Shown piece by piece: positions 1 to 9,140 of a stretch of DNA of 64,000 bases (the first letter of the stretch is position 1; the number at the start of each line of letters is the position of its first letter). This DNA comes from JBCBWG01 sp038523925 (GTDB taxonomy: Bacteria; Pseudomonadota; Alphaproteobacteria; Rhizobiales; Hyphomicrobiaceae), in contig JBCBIY010000003.1 in NCBI GenBank assembly GCA_038523925.1, forward strand, positions 186,001 through 250,000, written 5' to 3'. The position numbers were made by a program, and so were the translations under genes. The notes beneath the pieces were generated by a model that had not been told where the DNA came from, ran no database searches, and worked only from the letters and a program-made list of their open reading frames with translations.

Positions 1-147
1 GAGGTGCAGATCCGAGACGATCAGAAGGTCCTGCGCGTCCCAGTAGAGCGCGCCGGACCGGTGCCCCGTCAGCCGCTGCCCGCAGAGCACAATTGTCTGG
101 ACAGAAAAATCATCCGGCGAGAACCGCTCGGGTTTCAAAAGTGCCAT
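1..147 (-). CDS. PdeM-like metallophosphoesterase, N-terminal part only
   Basis: The first 49 codons of a minus-strand gene that runs off the left edge. The protein begins MALLKPERFS and ends in the window at LLIVSDLHL. The pattern of a short beta-hairpin, GALYW, a strand and then SDLHL matches the start of the ligase-associated PdeM phosphoesterases, in which Asp and His of the D-x-H motif are metal ligands. PdeM-type enzymes are linked to DNA repair together with a ligase and an Lhr-type helicase, none of which can be seen here. It lies downstream of rpsT on the same strand. The family call rests on one motif in a fragment, so another calcineurin-like phosphoesterase is possible. Confidence 0.6.
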   Translation of the reverse strand, partial: MALLKPERFSPDDFSVQTIVLCGQRLTGHRSGALYWDAQDLLIVSDLHL

Positions 148-256
148 GTCGCATTCCCCCGCGGCGCCGCGACCCCGGCGCCCTCCACACAATCTGTCAT
201 AGTCGCGCTCGTTAATCGCGCAACCGGGACTTACTGCGGCGTTGGGGATGTGTGGA

Positions 257-532
257 TCAGGCAGACGCGGCCGACATCGCCTTGATGCGCTTGGCGAGGC
301 GCGACACCTTACGGCTGGCGGCGCGGGCGTGGACGATGCCCTTTTGACCGCTGCGCGCGATCGCCGGTTCAGCGGCTTTAAAAGCTTCCTTGGCCTTGGC
401 GGCATCGCCTGCGGCGATGGCTTCCTCAACCCTGCGGATCTCGGTGCGCATGGCCGAGCGCCGCGCCTTATTAACGGCCGTGCGCCGTTCGATCTGCCGG
501 ACTGCCTTCTTCGCTGAAACAGTGTTCGCCAT
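257..532 (-). CDS. rpsT: 30S ribosomal protein S20
   Basis: A 91-residue, Lys/Arg/Ala-rich protein beginning MANTVSAKKAVRQIERR, with the typical S20 N-terminus and the conserved AA(S)RKVSRLAKRI C-terminal helix. Length is normal for the family. S20 binds 16S rRNA early in assembly of the small subunit. The gene is monocistronic-looking, with a good sigma70-type promoter about 190 bases upstream. In many alphaproteobacteria rpsT lies beside dnaA, but no dnaA is visible here. Confidence 0.97.
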   Translation of the reverse strand: MANTVSAKKAVRQIERRTAVNKARRSAMRTEIRRVEEAIAAGDAAKAKEAFKAAEPAIARSGQKGIVHARAASRKVSRLAKRIKAMSAASA

Positions 533-931
533 TGAGTCTTCCTAGTTCTCTGCCGCCGGAGCCCGGCGAAGTGACCGCTGCCGCGCCGGTCTCGGACTGG
601 TCAGCGTGCAAAGCGGTGCGGGTGATCTTGAGCGGCGCTGATGCGCCTTGGTCGCAGATGCGGCTGAAACACCACGGTCTGCACAAATCGGGGATCGCGC
701 GCGATACGAGCGCAACCCGCGTCGTATATCGGGGGTGCTGGCGGCGGTCAACGCACGTTTGCCGGCGTCGGCCGGTCTCATTCGGTCGGGATGCCCCAGG
801 GCGGAACAACCGGCAAGGCGGGTTTCAGGTTAAGCAGTCAATACGGCTCGCCGCCGGAACCGATGCGTTGTTTCAAGCCTGCGTTTAGGGCACGACTTGT
901 GCGGGCGTCTTAGACATCGCTGGAGCGGCAC
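533..931. other. Intergenic region between rpsT and a membrane protein gene
   Basis: About 400 bases with no supported gene. Open frames here on both strands have no recognisable domain or ribosome binding site. It holds the rpsT promoter and leader, and presumably the promoter for the plus-strand gene at 932. Confidence 0.6.
723..751 (-). promoter_or_regulatory. Sigma70-type promoter, probably for rpsT
   Basis: Read on the minus strand, TTGACC (746-751) is followed after exactly 17 bases by TATACG (723-728). This is a near-consensus -35/-10 pair pointing at rpsT, leaving an untranslated leader of roughly 180 bases. Such a leader could carry the S20 autoregulatory site known in other bacteria, but no specific structure was identified. 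Confidence 0.6.
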
Positions 932-1555
932 ATGATTTTCTGGATCCTCACGATACCGGTTAGCATCGTCCTACTCGTACTGACGGCGGCAGCCCGCGGC
1001 TCCGAACCGCAGCTTGCCTGGCTCCATCTCGCGATCTCCGCGTTTGTCGCAATCAGCTTTGCTTTGATCGCGATCCGTGAAGGGCGCGAACTGCTCGGGC
1101 GGAACGCGGAAGAAGTCGAGATCTCCGCGACCATGGCGCGATTCATGGGGCTGGTCTGGGCTTGGGGCGCGCTTGCGCTCGCGATCACATACGCGACCGG
1201 TATCGTCACGTGGGTCGAGTGGCCGGGCTTCTTTATCGCCTTCGCGGTTGCAGCCGGCCTGTCATTCTTCGTCTCGTTCCGCCTGCGCAATCAGGACGGC
1301 GGCGATTCGAACAAAGCGGGCATGCTCAAGATCGGCCGCTACCTCGCGATCGGCCAGCTCGTCGGCATGGTCATCGTCATGGCCGGTCTCGTCATCGACG
1401 GGAAGATGACGCGCTTCCTCGAAGATCAGGGCCCTGGCTGGCAGGACTGGGCCGCTAACAACTACTTCTTCTTCGGCGCGCTCGCGCTCGCAGCAATCAG
1501 CCTCTATAGCCTGCGCATCACGGGCCAGAGCGCGGAGCCAGATACGGCTGCCTAG
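932..1555 (+). CDS. Hypothetical multi-pass membrane protein
   Basis: A 207-residue protein with about five hydrophobic segments: residues 2-22, 30-47, 68-90, 96-115, 137-160 and a final one near 177-198, the first perhaps a signal anchor. A charged loop (REGRELLGRNAEEVE) follows the second segment. No family is recognised. It is followed 17 bases later by another small membrane protein gene on the same strand, so the two probably form one unit. Function unknown. Confidence 0.75.
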   Translation: MIFWILTIPVSIVLLVLTAAARGSEPQLAWLHLAISAFVAISFALIAIREGRELLGRNAEEVEISATMARFMGLVWAWGALALAITYATGIVTWVEWPGFFIAFAVAAGLSFFVSFRLRNQDGGDSNKAGMLKIGRYLAIGQLVGMVIVMAGLVIDGKMTRFLEDQGPGWQDWAANNYFFFGALALAAISLYSLRITGQSAEPDTAA

Positions 1556-1572
1556 CGGGTTGAGGATTGCCG

Positions 1573-2007
1573 ATGTCGGCCTCACGCGAGCCCCGGCGGC
1601 TCCGCGCATCGCACGACGCCTGGTGGATGGCCGGCGCCTACGGGCTCGGCGCAGCGGTCATGCTCGCTGGCTATGGCGCGACAAGCCTTTATTGGCAGCA
1701 TTGGTGGCAGTACGGCGCCGGAATGGCCGTTATCGCGCTCGGGGTCGCGGCATACGCGCAAGCTTTGCGGTCCGCCGACAGCGCGTTTGCCACGCCGCGG
1801 ATGCTCGACCTGGTCGCATTGCTGACCCTCTCACAAGGCGTCGCGGCGCTCGGCGGGCTCATCTTTCTCGTCGGCTCAGGCAAGCTGTGGGCTGGCAAGT
1901 CAGACTGGCTCGCCAACTGCGTGTTCGTCGCCGGCGGATTGGCCGTCGCAGCGCTTTCGTTTCGCGGTGTCCTGGCGCAGCGGCGCCTCAAACAGTCCGC
2001 GGCCTAG
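1573..2007 (+). CDS. Hypothetical membrane protein
   Basis: A 144-residue protein with four hydrophobic segments and a Trp-rich first loop (LYWQHWWQY). The ATG at 1573 is preferred over the upstream TTG at 1567 because GAGG lies seven bases before it. It follows the membrane protein gene ending at 1555 and is probably cotranscribed. No family recognised. Confidence 0.65.
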   Translation: MSASREPRRLRASHDAWWMAGAYGLGAAVMLAGYGATSLYWQHWWQYGAGMAVIALGVAAYAQALRSADSAFATPRMLDLVALLTLSQGVAALGGLIFLVGSGKLWAGKSDWLANCVFVAGGLAVAALSFRGVLAQRRLKQSAA

Positions 2008-2124
2008 ATCGGCACAGGCTCAGGGGTCACGGTCGCGCAGCGGCCCCGATCTCGTTTGCCTGGCGGATGCGTGGCGGACGCTGCATGGTTCGGGTCAGGC
2101 GGACCCGCCCGACCCGGATGCGCA

Positions 2125-2427
2125 TTAGCTCGTCTTGCAGAACGTCGCGGCGCCGCGGCAGGTGACGCCAAGCCCGGATTGCGAACAGCGATAGCGCTGC
2201 TTCGTGATCCTGTAGCCGGGTGTCGAGCCGTTGGCGACGAAGCTCGGCCATAGTCCCCAGCTTACGCTCTGCACCATCGTCTCCAGTGCGAACCACTTCG
2301 CAGACTTCTCGTCCCCAGCCGTAGCTTCGGCGCCTTTGCGCACACAGTTTGCCTGCGCCGCAGACACACCGGCGCCCATGATTGCGACCGCGCTTGCAAG
2401 GATGAGCGTGGACCGAACGATACGCAT
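2125..2427 (-). CDS. Small secreted Cys-containing protein
   Basis: A 100-residue protein with a clear Sec signal peptide (residues 1-26, cleavage after SAAQA). The mature part of about 74 residues has four Cys (NCVRKG near its start, then YRCSQSG, VTCRG and FCKTS), suggesting two disulphides in the periplasm. No catalytic motif. It lies downstream of the penicillin-binding protein gene on the same strand, about 95 bases after its stop, and could share its transcript. Function unknown. Confidence 0.7.
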   Translation of the reverse strand: MRIVRSTLILASAVAIMGAGVSAAQANCVRKGAEATAGDEKSAKWFALETMVQSVSWGLWPSFVANGSTPGYRITKQRYRCSQSGLGVTCRGAATFCKTS

Positions 2428-2520
2428 GACATGCCCCTTCTCACACGTTGAATAGTGGCGGAGCGGTAGCAGCCTGCTGATCAGCCGTCACGCGGCGGAG
2501 GCGAGCACAAACGCGGATCG

Positions 2521-5163
2521 TTAGCGTGCGTTGCCCGCCTGCGACGGGCGTTTGCCAAGGCCCATCATCGTCCGTGGGCGGCGCGGTGCAGCCGGCGCAT
2601 CCTGGCCTGCCGGCGGGCGCGCATTTGCGATCATCCGGCGGATCGCTTCGGCATCGAACTGGCGCGCGCGGCGCGTACGCTCGATCTGCCGGCGCGCGAT
2701 ACGCCGCGTCTCGAGCCGCTCGGTCTCGCGGATCGCATCCGCGATGAACCGCTCGGAGATCGGGCTTGCCGGTTGCAGCCGCTCGACTGGTTGCGGATTG
2801 CGAACGCGCTCGGTCCGCTTCGGCAACGCTGGAAGGAACACGGGCGTGTCGGCAACGCGGCGCGGCTGCACCGGACGCGGCCCGCGCACCGGGCGTCGCG
2901 TCGGGCTGCGCTTTGGCAGCGCCGGGAGGCGGGTGCGCGCCAGGACCTGCGGGCGCGGCTGCGGGTTCGCTGATCGCGGGCGGGCTGGTGTGCGCTGCCG
3001 CGCAACTGGCGCAAGTCTGCGCTCCGGCGTTGATTTCTGGCCGACAGCGGCGGGGGTCGCGCCGCCATACCAGGCAAGCGGCATCGGCTGTAGCTCGGCG
3101 TGCGCATGCGCCATCACCTTCTGCCACACGCGCGCGGGCATCGTGCCGCCGCTGAGGCCTGACAGACTTGGGCCGCGGCCGTCCTGCCCAATCCAAACGC
3201 CCATCGTCAGGTGCCGCGTGTAGCCGACAAACCAGGCATCGCGCGCATCCTGTGTTGTGCCTGTTTTGCCGGCCGCCGGATGCCGGGCGATCGCGGCGCG
3301 CCGGCCGGTGCCAGTCGTGATGACAGACGAGAGCATGTCGCTCATCGCGCCAACCGTCTTGCCATCCAGCACGCGACGCGGCGTGCGGGCGGACGGCGCA
3401 TAGAGTAGCCGGCCCGAGTGTGTGCGCACGCGGCTGATGACATGTGGCGCAACCTTCAGCCCGCCGTTGGCAAGCGCGGCATACGCCGTCGTCATCTCAA
3501 GCGTAGAGACTTCCGATGTCCCAAGCGCGAGCGTTGGATCGCGGCGGAGCTTGGACGTGATGCCAAGCTTGCGCGCAGCCGACATGACCGCGCCCGCCCC
3601 GAGCTGCTGCTGCAGGCGAACCGCGACCGTGTTGACGCTCCGCGACAGCCCCTCGCGCAGCGCCATTGCGCCTTCGAACTTGCCGGACGCGTTGCGCGGG
3701 CTCCAATTGCCGATCGTAACGGGCAGATCGTAGACCGTCGTATCGGGCGTCAGGCCGCTTTGCAGCGCGGCGAGGAACACGAAAGGCTTGAACGCCGAGC
3801 CCGGCTGGCGCTGCGCCTTGATCGCGCGGTTGAACTGGCTTTGCCGATAGGACCGCCCACCGACGATCGCCCGGACACCGCCCTCGCCATCCATAACGAC
3901 GATCGCGCCCTGGCCACGTGCGCGGCGGCCACCCCGGGCACGCGCCAGCGTTTGCGCGAGGACTGTTTGCGCTTTGCGCTGTAGCCCCGCATCGATGGTC
4001 GTCTCGACGATGATGATGCCCTGCTCGAGGCCAGAGAGCTGCGGCAAGTGGGCGAGCACGTAGTCGATCGCGTAGCCGAGCTGCCTTGCTGACTTGCCGC
4101 TGGCGTCGGCCTTCGCAAACTTGAGCTTTGCTGAACGCGCCGTGCGCGCCGTTGCCCGATCGATGAAACCCGCGCGGTGCATCTTGCCGATCACCGCATC
4201 ACCCCGGCGGCGCGCGAGGCCAGGATTACGGAACGGCGAATACCGCGTCGGCGCCTGCAACAGACCCGCGATCAAAGCGGCCTCGCGAATGGAGAGCGCA
4301 CGCGCCGACTTGTCGAAATACTTCTGCGCGGCCGCCTCAATGCCGTAGGCGCCGGCACCAAAGTAGACCTGGTTTAAGTAGAGTTCGAGGATCTGCTTCT
4401 TGGTCAAGCGCAACTCAAGCCATAGCGCGATCGAGATCTCCTCGAGCTTGCGCGCGATCGTACGCTCCGGCGACAGGAACAGGTTTTTCGCGAGCTGCTG
4501 CGTGATCGTCGATCCGCCTTGCACGAAGCGGCCGGCGCGCAGATTTGCAAACGCCGCGCGCGTCAGCCCACCGGGGTCGATGCCCCAGTGCTTGTAGAAG
4601 CGGCGATCCTCCGTCGCGAGCACGGCGTTCGTGACGTGCAGCGGTAGCAATTGCAGCGGGATGTAGTCGTGCGGTCGGCCGCGCTCGGCAAGCAGCGAGC
4701 CATCGCGCGCGAGAATCTGGATAACCGGTGATCGCTTGTCGCCGCCGGCCTGCAGCGGGTTTGGATACGTGACCGTGTAGTAGCCAAGCAGAGCCACAAC
4801 CGCGATCACCAAGGCGGCGACACTGGCGCCGGCGGCTTTGCAGGCGAAGACGGCCCGGCGGACACGGCGCGAGCGGATCGGCTTTTTCGGCGGCGGTGGG
4901 TCGGACGGTGGCGCGCCATTGCCATGCGCGATGCCCGGCCCCTGCGGCGGGCCGCCGGTCGGCGACGCAGATGCGTAGGCGGCGGCCTGCGGGATAAACA
5001 CCGGCGCGGGCGCGACCGAGATGACCTGCGGCTGTCCGTGATGGGTGGTGTGTTGTGCGTGCGGGTCGAGCGGCAGACGCGGTGGCAGCCCACCGAACGG
5101 CGCCTCGGGCGGCATCGGGAGCTTCGGCTCCGCGTCCTCAGACCTTTTGAAACTCTCGCCCAC
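2521..5163 (-). CDS. Class A penicillin-binding protein, PBP1A family
   Basis: Bifunctional peptidoglycan synthase of 880 residues. It has a Pro-rich cytoplasmic N-terminus (1-105), one transmembrane helix (112-130), a GT51 transglycosylase domain with the EDRRFYKHWGID motif (catalytic Glu185) and GGSTITQQLAKN, then a transpeptidase domain with SxxK at Ser456-Lys459 (PGSAFKP), SVN at 509-511 and KTG at 633-635. All active-site motifs are intact. There is little room between the two domains for the OB insert of E. coli PBP1A. The last 200 or so residues are an Arg/Pro-rich tail without recognisable domain. The start is GTG with a weak ribosome binding site, so the exact N-terminus is uncertain. 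Confidence 0.93.
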   Translation of the reverse strand: MGESFKRSEDAEPKLPMPPEAPFGGLPPRLPLDPHAQHTTHHGQPQVISVAPAPVFIPQAAAYASASPTGGPPQGPGIAHGNGAPPSDPPPPKKPIRSRRVRRAVFACKAAGASVAALVIAVVALLGYYTVTYPNPLQAGGDKRSPVIQILARDGSLLAERGRPHDYIPLQLLPLHVTNAVLATEDRRFYKHWGIDPGGLTRAAFANLRAGRFVQGGSTITQQLAKNLFLSPERTIARKLEEISIALWLELRLTKKQILELYLNQVYFGAGAYGIEAAAQKYFDKSARALSIREAALIAGLLQAPTRYSPFRNPGLARRRGDAVIGKMHRAGFIDRATARTARSAKLKFAKADASGKSARQLGYAIDYVLAHLPQLSGLEQGIIIVETTIDAGLQRKAQTVLAQTLARARGGRRARGQGAIVVMDGEGGVRAIVGGRSYRQSQFNRAIKAQRQPGSAFKPFVFLAALQSGLTPDTTVYDLPVTIGNWSPRNASGKFEGAMALREGLSRSVNTVAVRLQQQLGAGAVMSAARKLGITSKLRRDPTLALGTSEVSTLEMTTAYAALANGGLKVAPHVISRVRTHSGRLLYAPSARTPRRVLDGKTVGAMSDMLSSVITTGTGRRAAIARHPAAGKTGTTQDARDAWFVGYTRHLTMGVWIGQDGRGPSLSGLSGGTMPARVWQKVMAHAHAELQPMPLAWYGGATPAAVGQKSTPERRLAPVARQRTPARPRSANPQPRPQVLARTRLPALPKRSPTRRPVRGPRPVQPRRVADTPVFLPALPKRTERVRNPQPVERLQPASPISERFIADAIRETERLETRRIARRQIERTRRARQFDAEAIRRMIANARPPAGQDAPAAPRRPRTMMGLGKRPSQAGNAR

Positions 5164-5305
5164 GCCAACTCGCCAAACGCGTGGCCGGACCTCGAACGGA
5201 CGCCCGGCGCAAACTGCCCCGACGTCGGACGTTAGAGGACAGTCGCTAACCGCTAGTTAACCGTGATGCACTTCGCGCCAGGTCTATCGCGCGGCCGCGT
5301 TTGGC

Positions 5306-6406
5306 CTAGCTAAGCGGCCAGCTCTGGATCGCAAGGCCTTCGCCGCCGAGCGACTTCAAATGCGCGTCGATGCGGTCCGCTGTCAGCAGTCCGGTTTGCG
5401 TGTCCGTATGGCCAACGACGGACGCAGAGTTCGTGGCCGCTGCCTGTAGCGCGCGGACCGGATCGCCGGACTGCGCGAACACGGCTGAAAACGTCGAGGC
5501 GAACGCGTCGCCCGCGCCGGCCGTACCCACCACATCGACCGGGAGCACCGGGCAATGATGCAGGCCATCCGCATTTGCCGCATACCCACCGTCCGTGCCG
5601 TTCGTCACCAGCAGCGTCTTGACGCCAAAGCTCAGGATCGCAGACGCGAACCGCGACAAGCTCATCTCGCAGCCGCCCGATCCGAGGTATCGGAGCGCCA
5701 AGTCTGGCCCCTCTGCCCCGGGCTTCAGCTTGAGCATCGGACCGCCTTCGCCGAACCTAGCGATGAGCTGCGGCACCAGCGCATCGGCCTCACGCTTGTT
5801 GACTGAGAGGACGTCGACCTGGCGCAGAGCTTCTAGGAACGGCTGCGTGCGGCTGGTCAACTGCCGGATGCCTGGGTTTGTCGCAACCGTGGCGCCGGCA
5901 GCCTTCGCGCCTTTCACAATGGCCGGGAAGCAATCGGCTGACTGGTTTGACAGGCCGGAGATGTAGACGAGATCAGCCGACAGCATGTCGTCGCTGAGAT
6001 CGTCAGGCCGCAACAGCGTGTTGGCGCCGCGGAACGTGAAGATCGCCGCATCGCGCTCATGCGACGAGACCACCACCGCCGCCCCGGTCGCAGACCCCGC
6101 CGCGCGCATGACGTAGCGCGTCGAGATCTTCTCGTCGGCCAACCGGCGGAGCACAGCTTCCGCGCGATCGTCCTGGCCGACCTTGATGACGGTCGCGACG
6201 TCGAGGCCCAGCCGCGCCATGGCGACGCCTGCGTTGACCGCGCCGCCGCCGACGTGTTGCGAGATCTCTTCCGCCTCGGTCTTCCGTCCCTCCTCAAGCA
6301 GCAAGAACGAGCTGTCCGCATTGCGCATCGACATGCGCTCAATGCGGTCATCGCTGATGATCGCGATGGAATCGATCATCGCTGAGCCAAACGTCACGGC
6401 TTTCAT
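5306..6406 (-). CDS. PfkB-family carbohydrate/nucleoside kinase
   Basis: A 366-residue ribokinase-fold kinase. The first PfkB signature appears as HVGGGAVNAGVAMARLG (51-67) and the second as DVVGTAGAGDAFAS, with the catalytic base Asp300 and the anion hole GAGD. Substrate cannot be read from the sequence; ribokinase-, adenosine- and sugar-kinase-like members look alike. A strong ribosome binding site (GGAGG) precedes the ATG. It is the most distal gene of a minus-strand series containing a DmdA-like protein, a TRAP transporter and a lyxose-isomerase-family protein. A sugar kinase would fit with an isomerase, but the 160-base gap leaves operon membership open. Confidence 0.9.
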   Translation of the reverse strand: MKAVTFGSAMIDSIAIISDDRIERMSMRNADSSFLLLEEGRKTEAEEISQHVGGGAVNAGVAMARLGLDVATVIKVGQDDRAEAVLRRLADEKISTRYVMRAAGSATGAAVVVSSHERDAAIFTFRGANTLLRPDDLSDDMLSADLVYISGLSNQSADCFPAIVKGAKAAGATVATNPGIRQLTSRTQPFLEALRQVDVLSVNKREADALVPQLIARFGEGGPMLKLKPGAEGPDLALRYLGSGGCEMSLSRFASAILSFGVKTLLVTNGTDGGYAANADGLHHCPVLPVDVVGTAGAGDAFASTFSAVFAQSGDPVRALQAAATNSASVVGHTDTQTGLLTADRIDAHLKSLGGEGLAIQSWPLS

Positions 6407-6568
6407 GGGGCGCCTCCGCAGCTTGCGGCCAAGCCGGTCAGCGAGCGCGGGACGACGGCGCGCCGTGCCGGAACCGGACGATATTGCATTGCAACATCAT
6501 CGGTAATCCGATCGCCGATGGCAACGCCCGTTTGTGCAGCTTGGCGGCCGGTCGTCCGATTGCGCGGG

Positions 6569-7678
6569 TCAGATGAAGGGGAGCCACACGGTTTCGGCGC
6601 CGACGCGCTGGCCGTCTTTGACGACGTCGACCCGTGAGCCGACCGTCACATCGCGCGAGACGAGCGCAAACCCGATGTTACGCTTCAGCCGCCGCGACCA
6701 GACCCCATTGGTCATATGGCCGACACGCGCCCCGTTATGCTCGATCGGAAGCCAGACCGCGTTGCTGGGCTCCGGCGTGTCGCCATCCAGGACGACGCCG
6801 ATCTGATACCGCTTCGGACCCTCTTCGTTGATCCGGCGGAGCGCCTGCAGCCCGACAATCTCTTCGGCATACTCGCGCTCGACATCCACATAGCGGCCCA
6901 GGCGGACTTCGAAGGGGTTGGTGTCGTCGTCCGTATCACCGCCCCAAGACAGAAGCCCGCTTTCGACGCGCTCGCAGGGGTTGGGGTTGCCGGGGCCGAT
7001 GCCGTAGCGCTCTCCTGCCTCGGCGATGACGTTCCAAAGCTCCGTCCCTCGCGTGCCGTCGCGCAGGTAGATCTCAAAACCGCCCTGCTTCGACCAGCCG
7101 GACCGCTGCACGACGACGGGGACGCCCTCGAGCGTCGCGTCCTCGAACCAGAAATACTTGAGATCGCGCACCCAATCGCCGAACAGGCCGGCGATGGTGT
7201 CTTCCGCCTTCGGTCCCTGGACCGCGAGGGGCGACACGTCGGGCTCGGTAATCTGCACATCCAGCCCGCGCTCGCCCGCAATCGCGCGCGTGAAGATCAG
7301 CATGTCGCTGTCTGCGACCGACAACCAAAAGCAGTCATCTGCGCGCTTTAAGAGCACCGGATCGTTGATGAGAGTGCCATCGTGGTTGCAGAGCGGCACA
7401 TAGCGGCCCTGGCCGACGACGCACTTCGAAAGGTCCCGCGCGACCAGCATCTGGACGAGCCGCGCCGCATCCGGTCCCGCGATCTGGACCTGCCGCTCGG
7501 CCGCGACATCCCACATCGAGACGCCTTCAATCAGCCGCCAGTACTCTGCTTCCGGGTCGCCATACCCGGTCGGCAGCAGCATCTGATTGTAGGTCATAAA
7601 GCTCGTGACACCGGCGGCGACGGTCGCGTCATAGAACGGCGAACGGCGGAGCCGCGTGTGCTGCGTGATCTCGAACAT
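6569..7678 (-). CDS. DmdA-like, GcvT-family THF-dependent methyltransferase
   Basis: A 369-residue aminomethyltransferase-fold protein. N-terminal elements TRLRRSPF, TYNQMLLPTGY and MWDVAAERQVQIAGPDAARL, then LINDPVLLK, DVSPLAVQGPKA and RVESGLLSWGGD, are those of the dimethylsulfoniopropionate demethylase (DmdA) branch rather than GcvT proper. DmdA transfers a methyl group from DMSP to tetrahydrofolate, and relatives act on other methylated onium compounds. It lies 145 bases after dctM of a TRAP transporter on the same strand and close to carnitine genes, suggesting a methylated osmolyte as substrate. Whether it is a true DmdA cannot be settled by eye, since paralogues in this branch share these motifs. 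Membership of the family is secure. Confidence 0.85.
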   Translation of the reverse strand: MFEITQHTRLRRSPFYDATVAAGVTSFMTYNQMLLPTGYGDPEAEYWRLIEGVSMWDVAAERQVQIAGPDAARLVQMLVARDLSKCVVGQGRYVPLCNHDGTLINDPVLLKRADDCFWLSVADSDMLIFTRAIAGERGLDVQITEPDVSPLAVQGPKAEDTIAGLFGDWVRDLKYFWFEDATLEGVPVVVQRSGWSKQGGFEIYLRDGTRGTELWNVIAEAGERYGIGPGNPNPCERVESGLLSWGGDTDDDTNPFEVRLGRYVDVEREYAEEIVGLQALRRINEEGPKRYQIGVVLDGDTPEPSNAVWLPIEHNGARVGHMTNGVWSRRLKRNIGFALVSRDVTVGSRVDVVKDGQRVGAETVWLPFI

Positions 7679-7823
7679 CGCGGGATCTCAAACTGTCCAT
7701 GAGTGCGGACCCCCGGCGGGCCGCTGGACGCTTGATGTGTCATGCTCGCAGCGGCCGCTATCAAGCCAATCCGACCCCGGCTTGCCCGGCGCCGACTCCC
7801 GCAGCGCAGCATTGATGTCGTGC

Positions 7824-9140
7824 TTACCGAACTTCACCCATGACAGCCTCGGGCAGCCACGTCGCGATGCCCGGAAAGATCGAGATGATGATGATCGCGA
7901 TCACCATGCAGGCGACGTACGGCAACGAGCCCGCAAGGATTGTCCGAAGCGGGATATCGGGCGCGATCCCGTTGATGACGTAGAGGTTGAGCCCAACCGG
8001 CGGCGAGATCAGGCCGATCTCCATGTTGATCGTCAGAATGACTGCGAACCAGTAAGGGTCGAAGCCGGCCGTCGTAATGATCGGCAGCAGGATCGGAGCC
8101 GTCATGAGGATGACGGCGACGGGCGGCAGGAAAAAGCCTGCGATCAGCAGGAACACGTTGATCGCGCCCATCAGCACCCAGCGATTGACATCAAGCGTGC
8201 CGATCCATTCTGCGATCGACTGGGTGATGAACAGGCTCGAGAGCATGTACGAAAAGACGCCGGCCGCCCCGATGATGAACATGATCATCACGCTCTCGCG
8301 GGTGGAATCGCGAAGGACGACCCAAAGCGACATCGGGTTCCAAAGCCGGTAGATGACGATCGCGATGAGCATGCAGAGCAGCGCGCCGACCGCCGCCGTC
8401 TCAGATGGCGTCGCGATGCCGCCGTACATCGCATAGAGCACGCCGAGGATGACGGCGATGAAGGGCAGGACGCGCGGCAGGATCTCAAACCGTTCGGTCC
8501 AGGAATAGCTGCGCGGCGTCAGCACACCTTCAGACCCGCTGCGCCAGGTCGAGTAGAGCGACCAAGCCATGAACAGGGCGACCAGCAGGAGGCCCGGGAA
8601 GACGCCTGCCAGGAACAACCGTCCGATCGAGGTCTCTGTCGCGATCCCGTAGACGATCATCGTGACCGATGGCGGGATCAGGATGCCGAGTGTGCCGCCG
8701 GCCGCAATTGAACCCGCGGCAACCCCATCCGGATACCCGCGCTTGCGCATCTCGGGGATGCCCATCTTGCCAATCGCGGCGCACGTCGCAGGAGACGACC
8801 CGGACATCGCGGCAAACAACGCGCACGCGCCGAGGTTCGAGATGACGAGCCCGCCCGGCACCCGCGTCAGCCAGCGGTCCAGCGCCTCATAGAGATCACC
8901 GCCCGCGCGCGTCGACGCGATCGCAGCACCCATGATGATGAACATCGGGATCGACAGCAGCGCGAAGTTGTTGAGCTTGCCAAAGAAGATCTCGGGCAGC
9001 AGCTCAAGCGATCTGAGCCCGTCGAAGACAAGCAAGAAACCCGCGGCGACAATGAGCAAGCCGGTTCCGACCGAGACGCCGGAGAAGAGGACGACGACGG
9101 TGACGATGGCGACGATCGCGCCGAGGACAAGCGGATCCAT
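7824..9140 (-). CDS. TRAP transporter large permease (DctM), first system
   Basis: A 438-residue, strongly hydrophobic 12-helix-type membrane subunit of a tripartite ATP-independent periplasmic transporter. Family landmarks are MSGSSPATCAAIGKMGIPEM in the first half and LISPPVGLNLYVINGIAPDI near the end. It works with a substrate-binding protein and a small DctQ subunit, driven by an ion gradient. Its ATG overlaps the stop codon of the upstream dctQ by one base (TGATG), so the two are translationally coupled. The substrate is unknown; neighbours suggest a methylated or quaternary-amine osmolyte. Confidence 0.95.
   Translation of the reverse strand: MDPLVLGAIVAIVTVVVLFSGVSVGTGLLIVAAGFLLVFDGLRSLELLPEIFFGKLNNFALLSIPMFIIMGAAIASTRAGGDLYEALDRWLTRVPGGLVISNLGACALFAAMSGSSPATCAAIGKMGIPEMRKRGYPDGVAAGSIAAGGTLGILIPPSVTMIVYGIATETSIGRLFLAGVFPGLLLVALFMAWSLYSTWRSGSEGVLTPRSYSWTERFEILPRVLPFIAVILGVLYAMYGGIATPSETAAVGALLCMLIAIVIYRLWNPMSLWVVLRDSTRESVMIMFIIGAAGVFSYMLSSLFITQSIAEWIGTLDVNRWVLMGAINVFLLIAGFFLPPVAVILMTAPILLPIITTAGFDPYWFAVILTINMEIGLISPPVGLNLYVINGIAPDIPLRTILAGSLPYVACMVIAIIIISIFPGIATWLPEAVMGEVR

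Noticed and set aside
532..888. 118-codon plus-strand frame upstream of the first membrane protein gene
   Set aside because: No ribosome binding site, no recognisable fold, and it runs across the rpsT promoter and leader on the opposite strand.
2441..3223. Several Arg/Ala/Pro-rich open frames on both strands inside the PBP C-terminal tail
   Set aside because: Composition is that of GC-biased alternative frames; the real frame continues from the transpeptidase domain without interruption.
7656..8711. Long Arg/Asp-rich plus-strand frame opposite dctM
   Set aside because: Antisense shadow of the hydrophobic DctM reading: hydrophobic codons read in reverse give the Asp/Arg/His composition.
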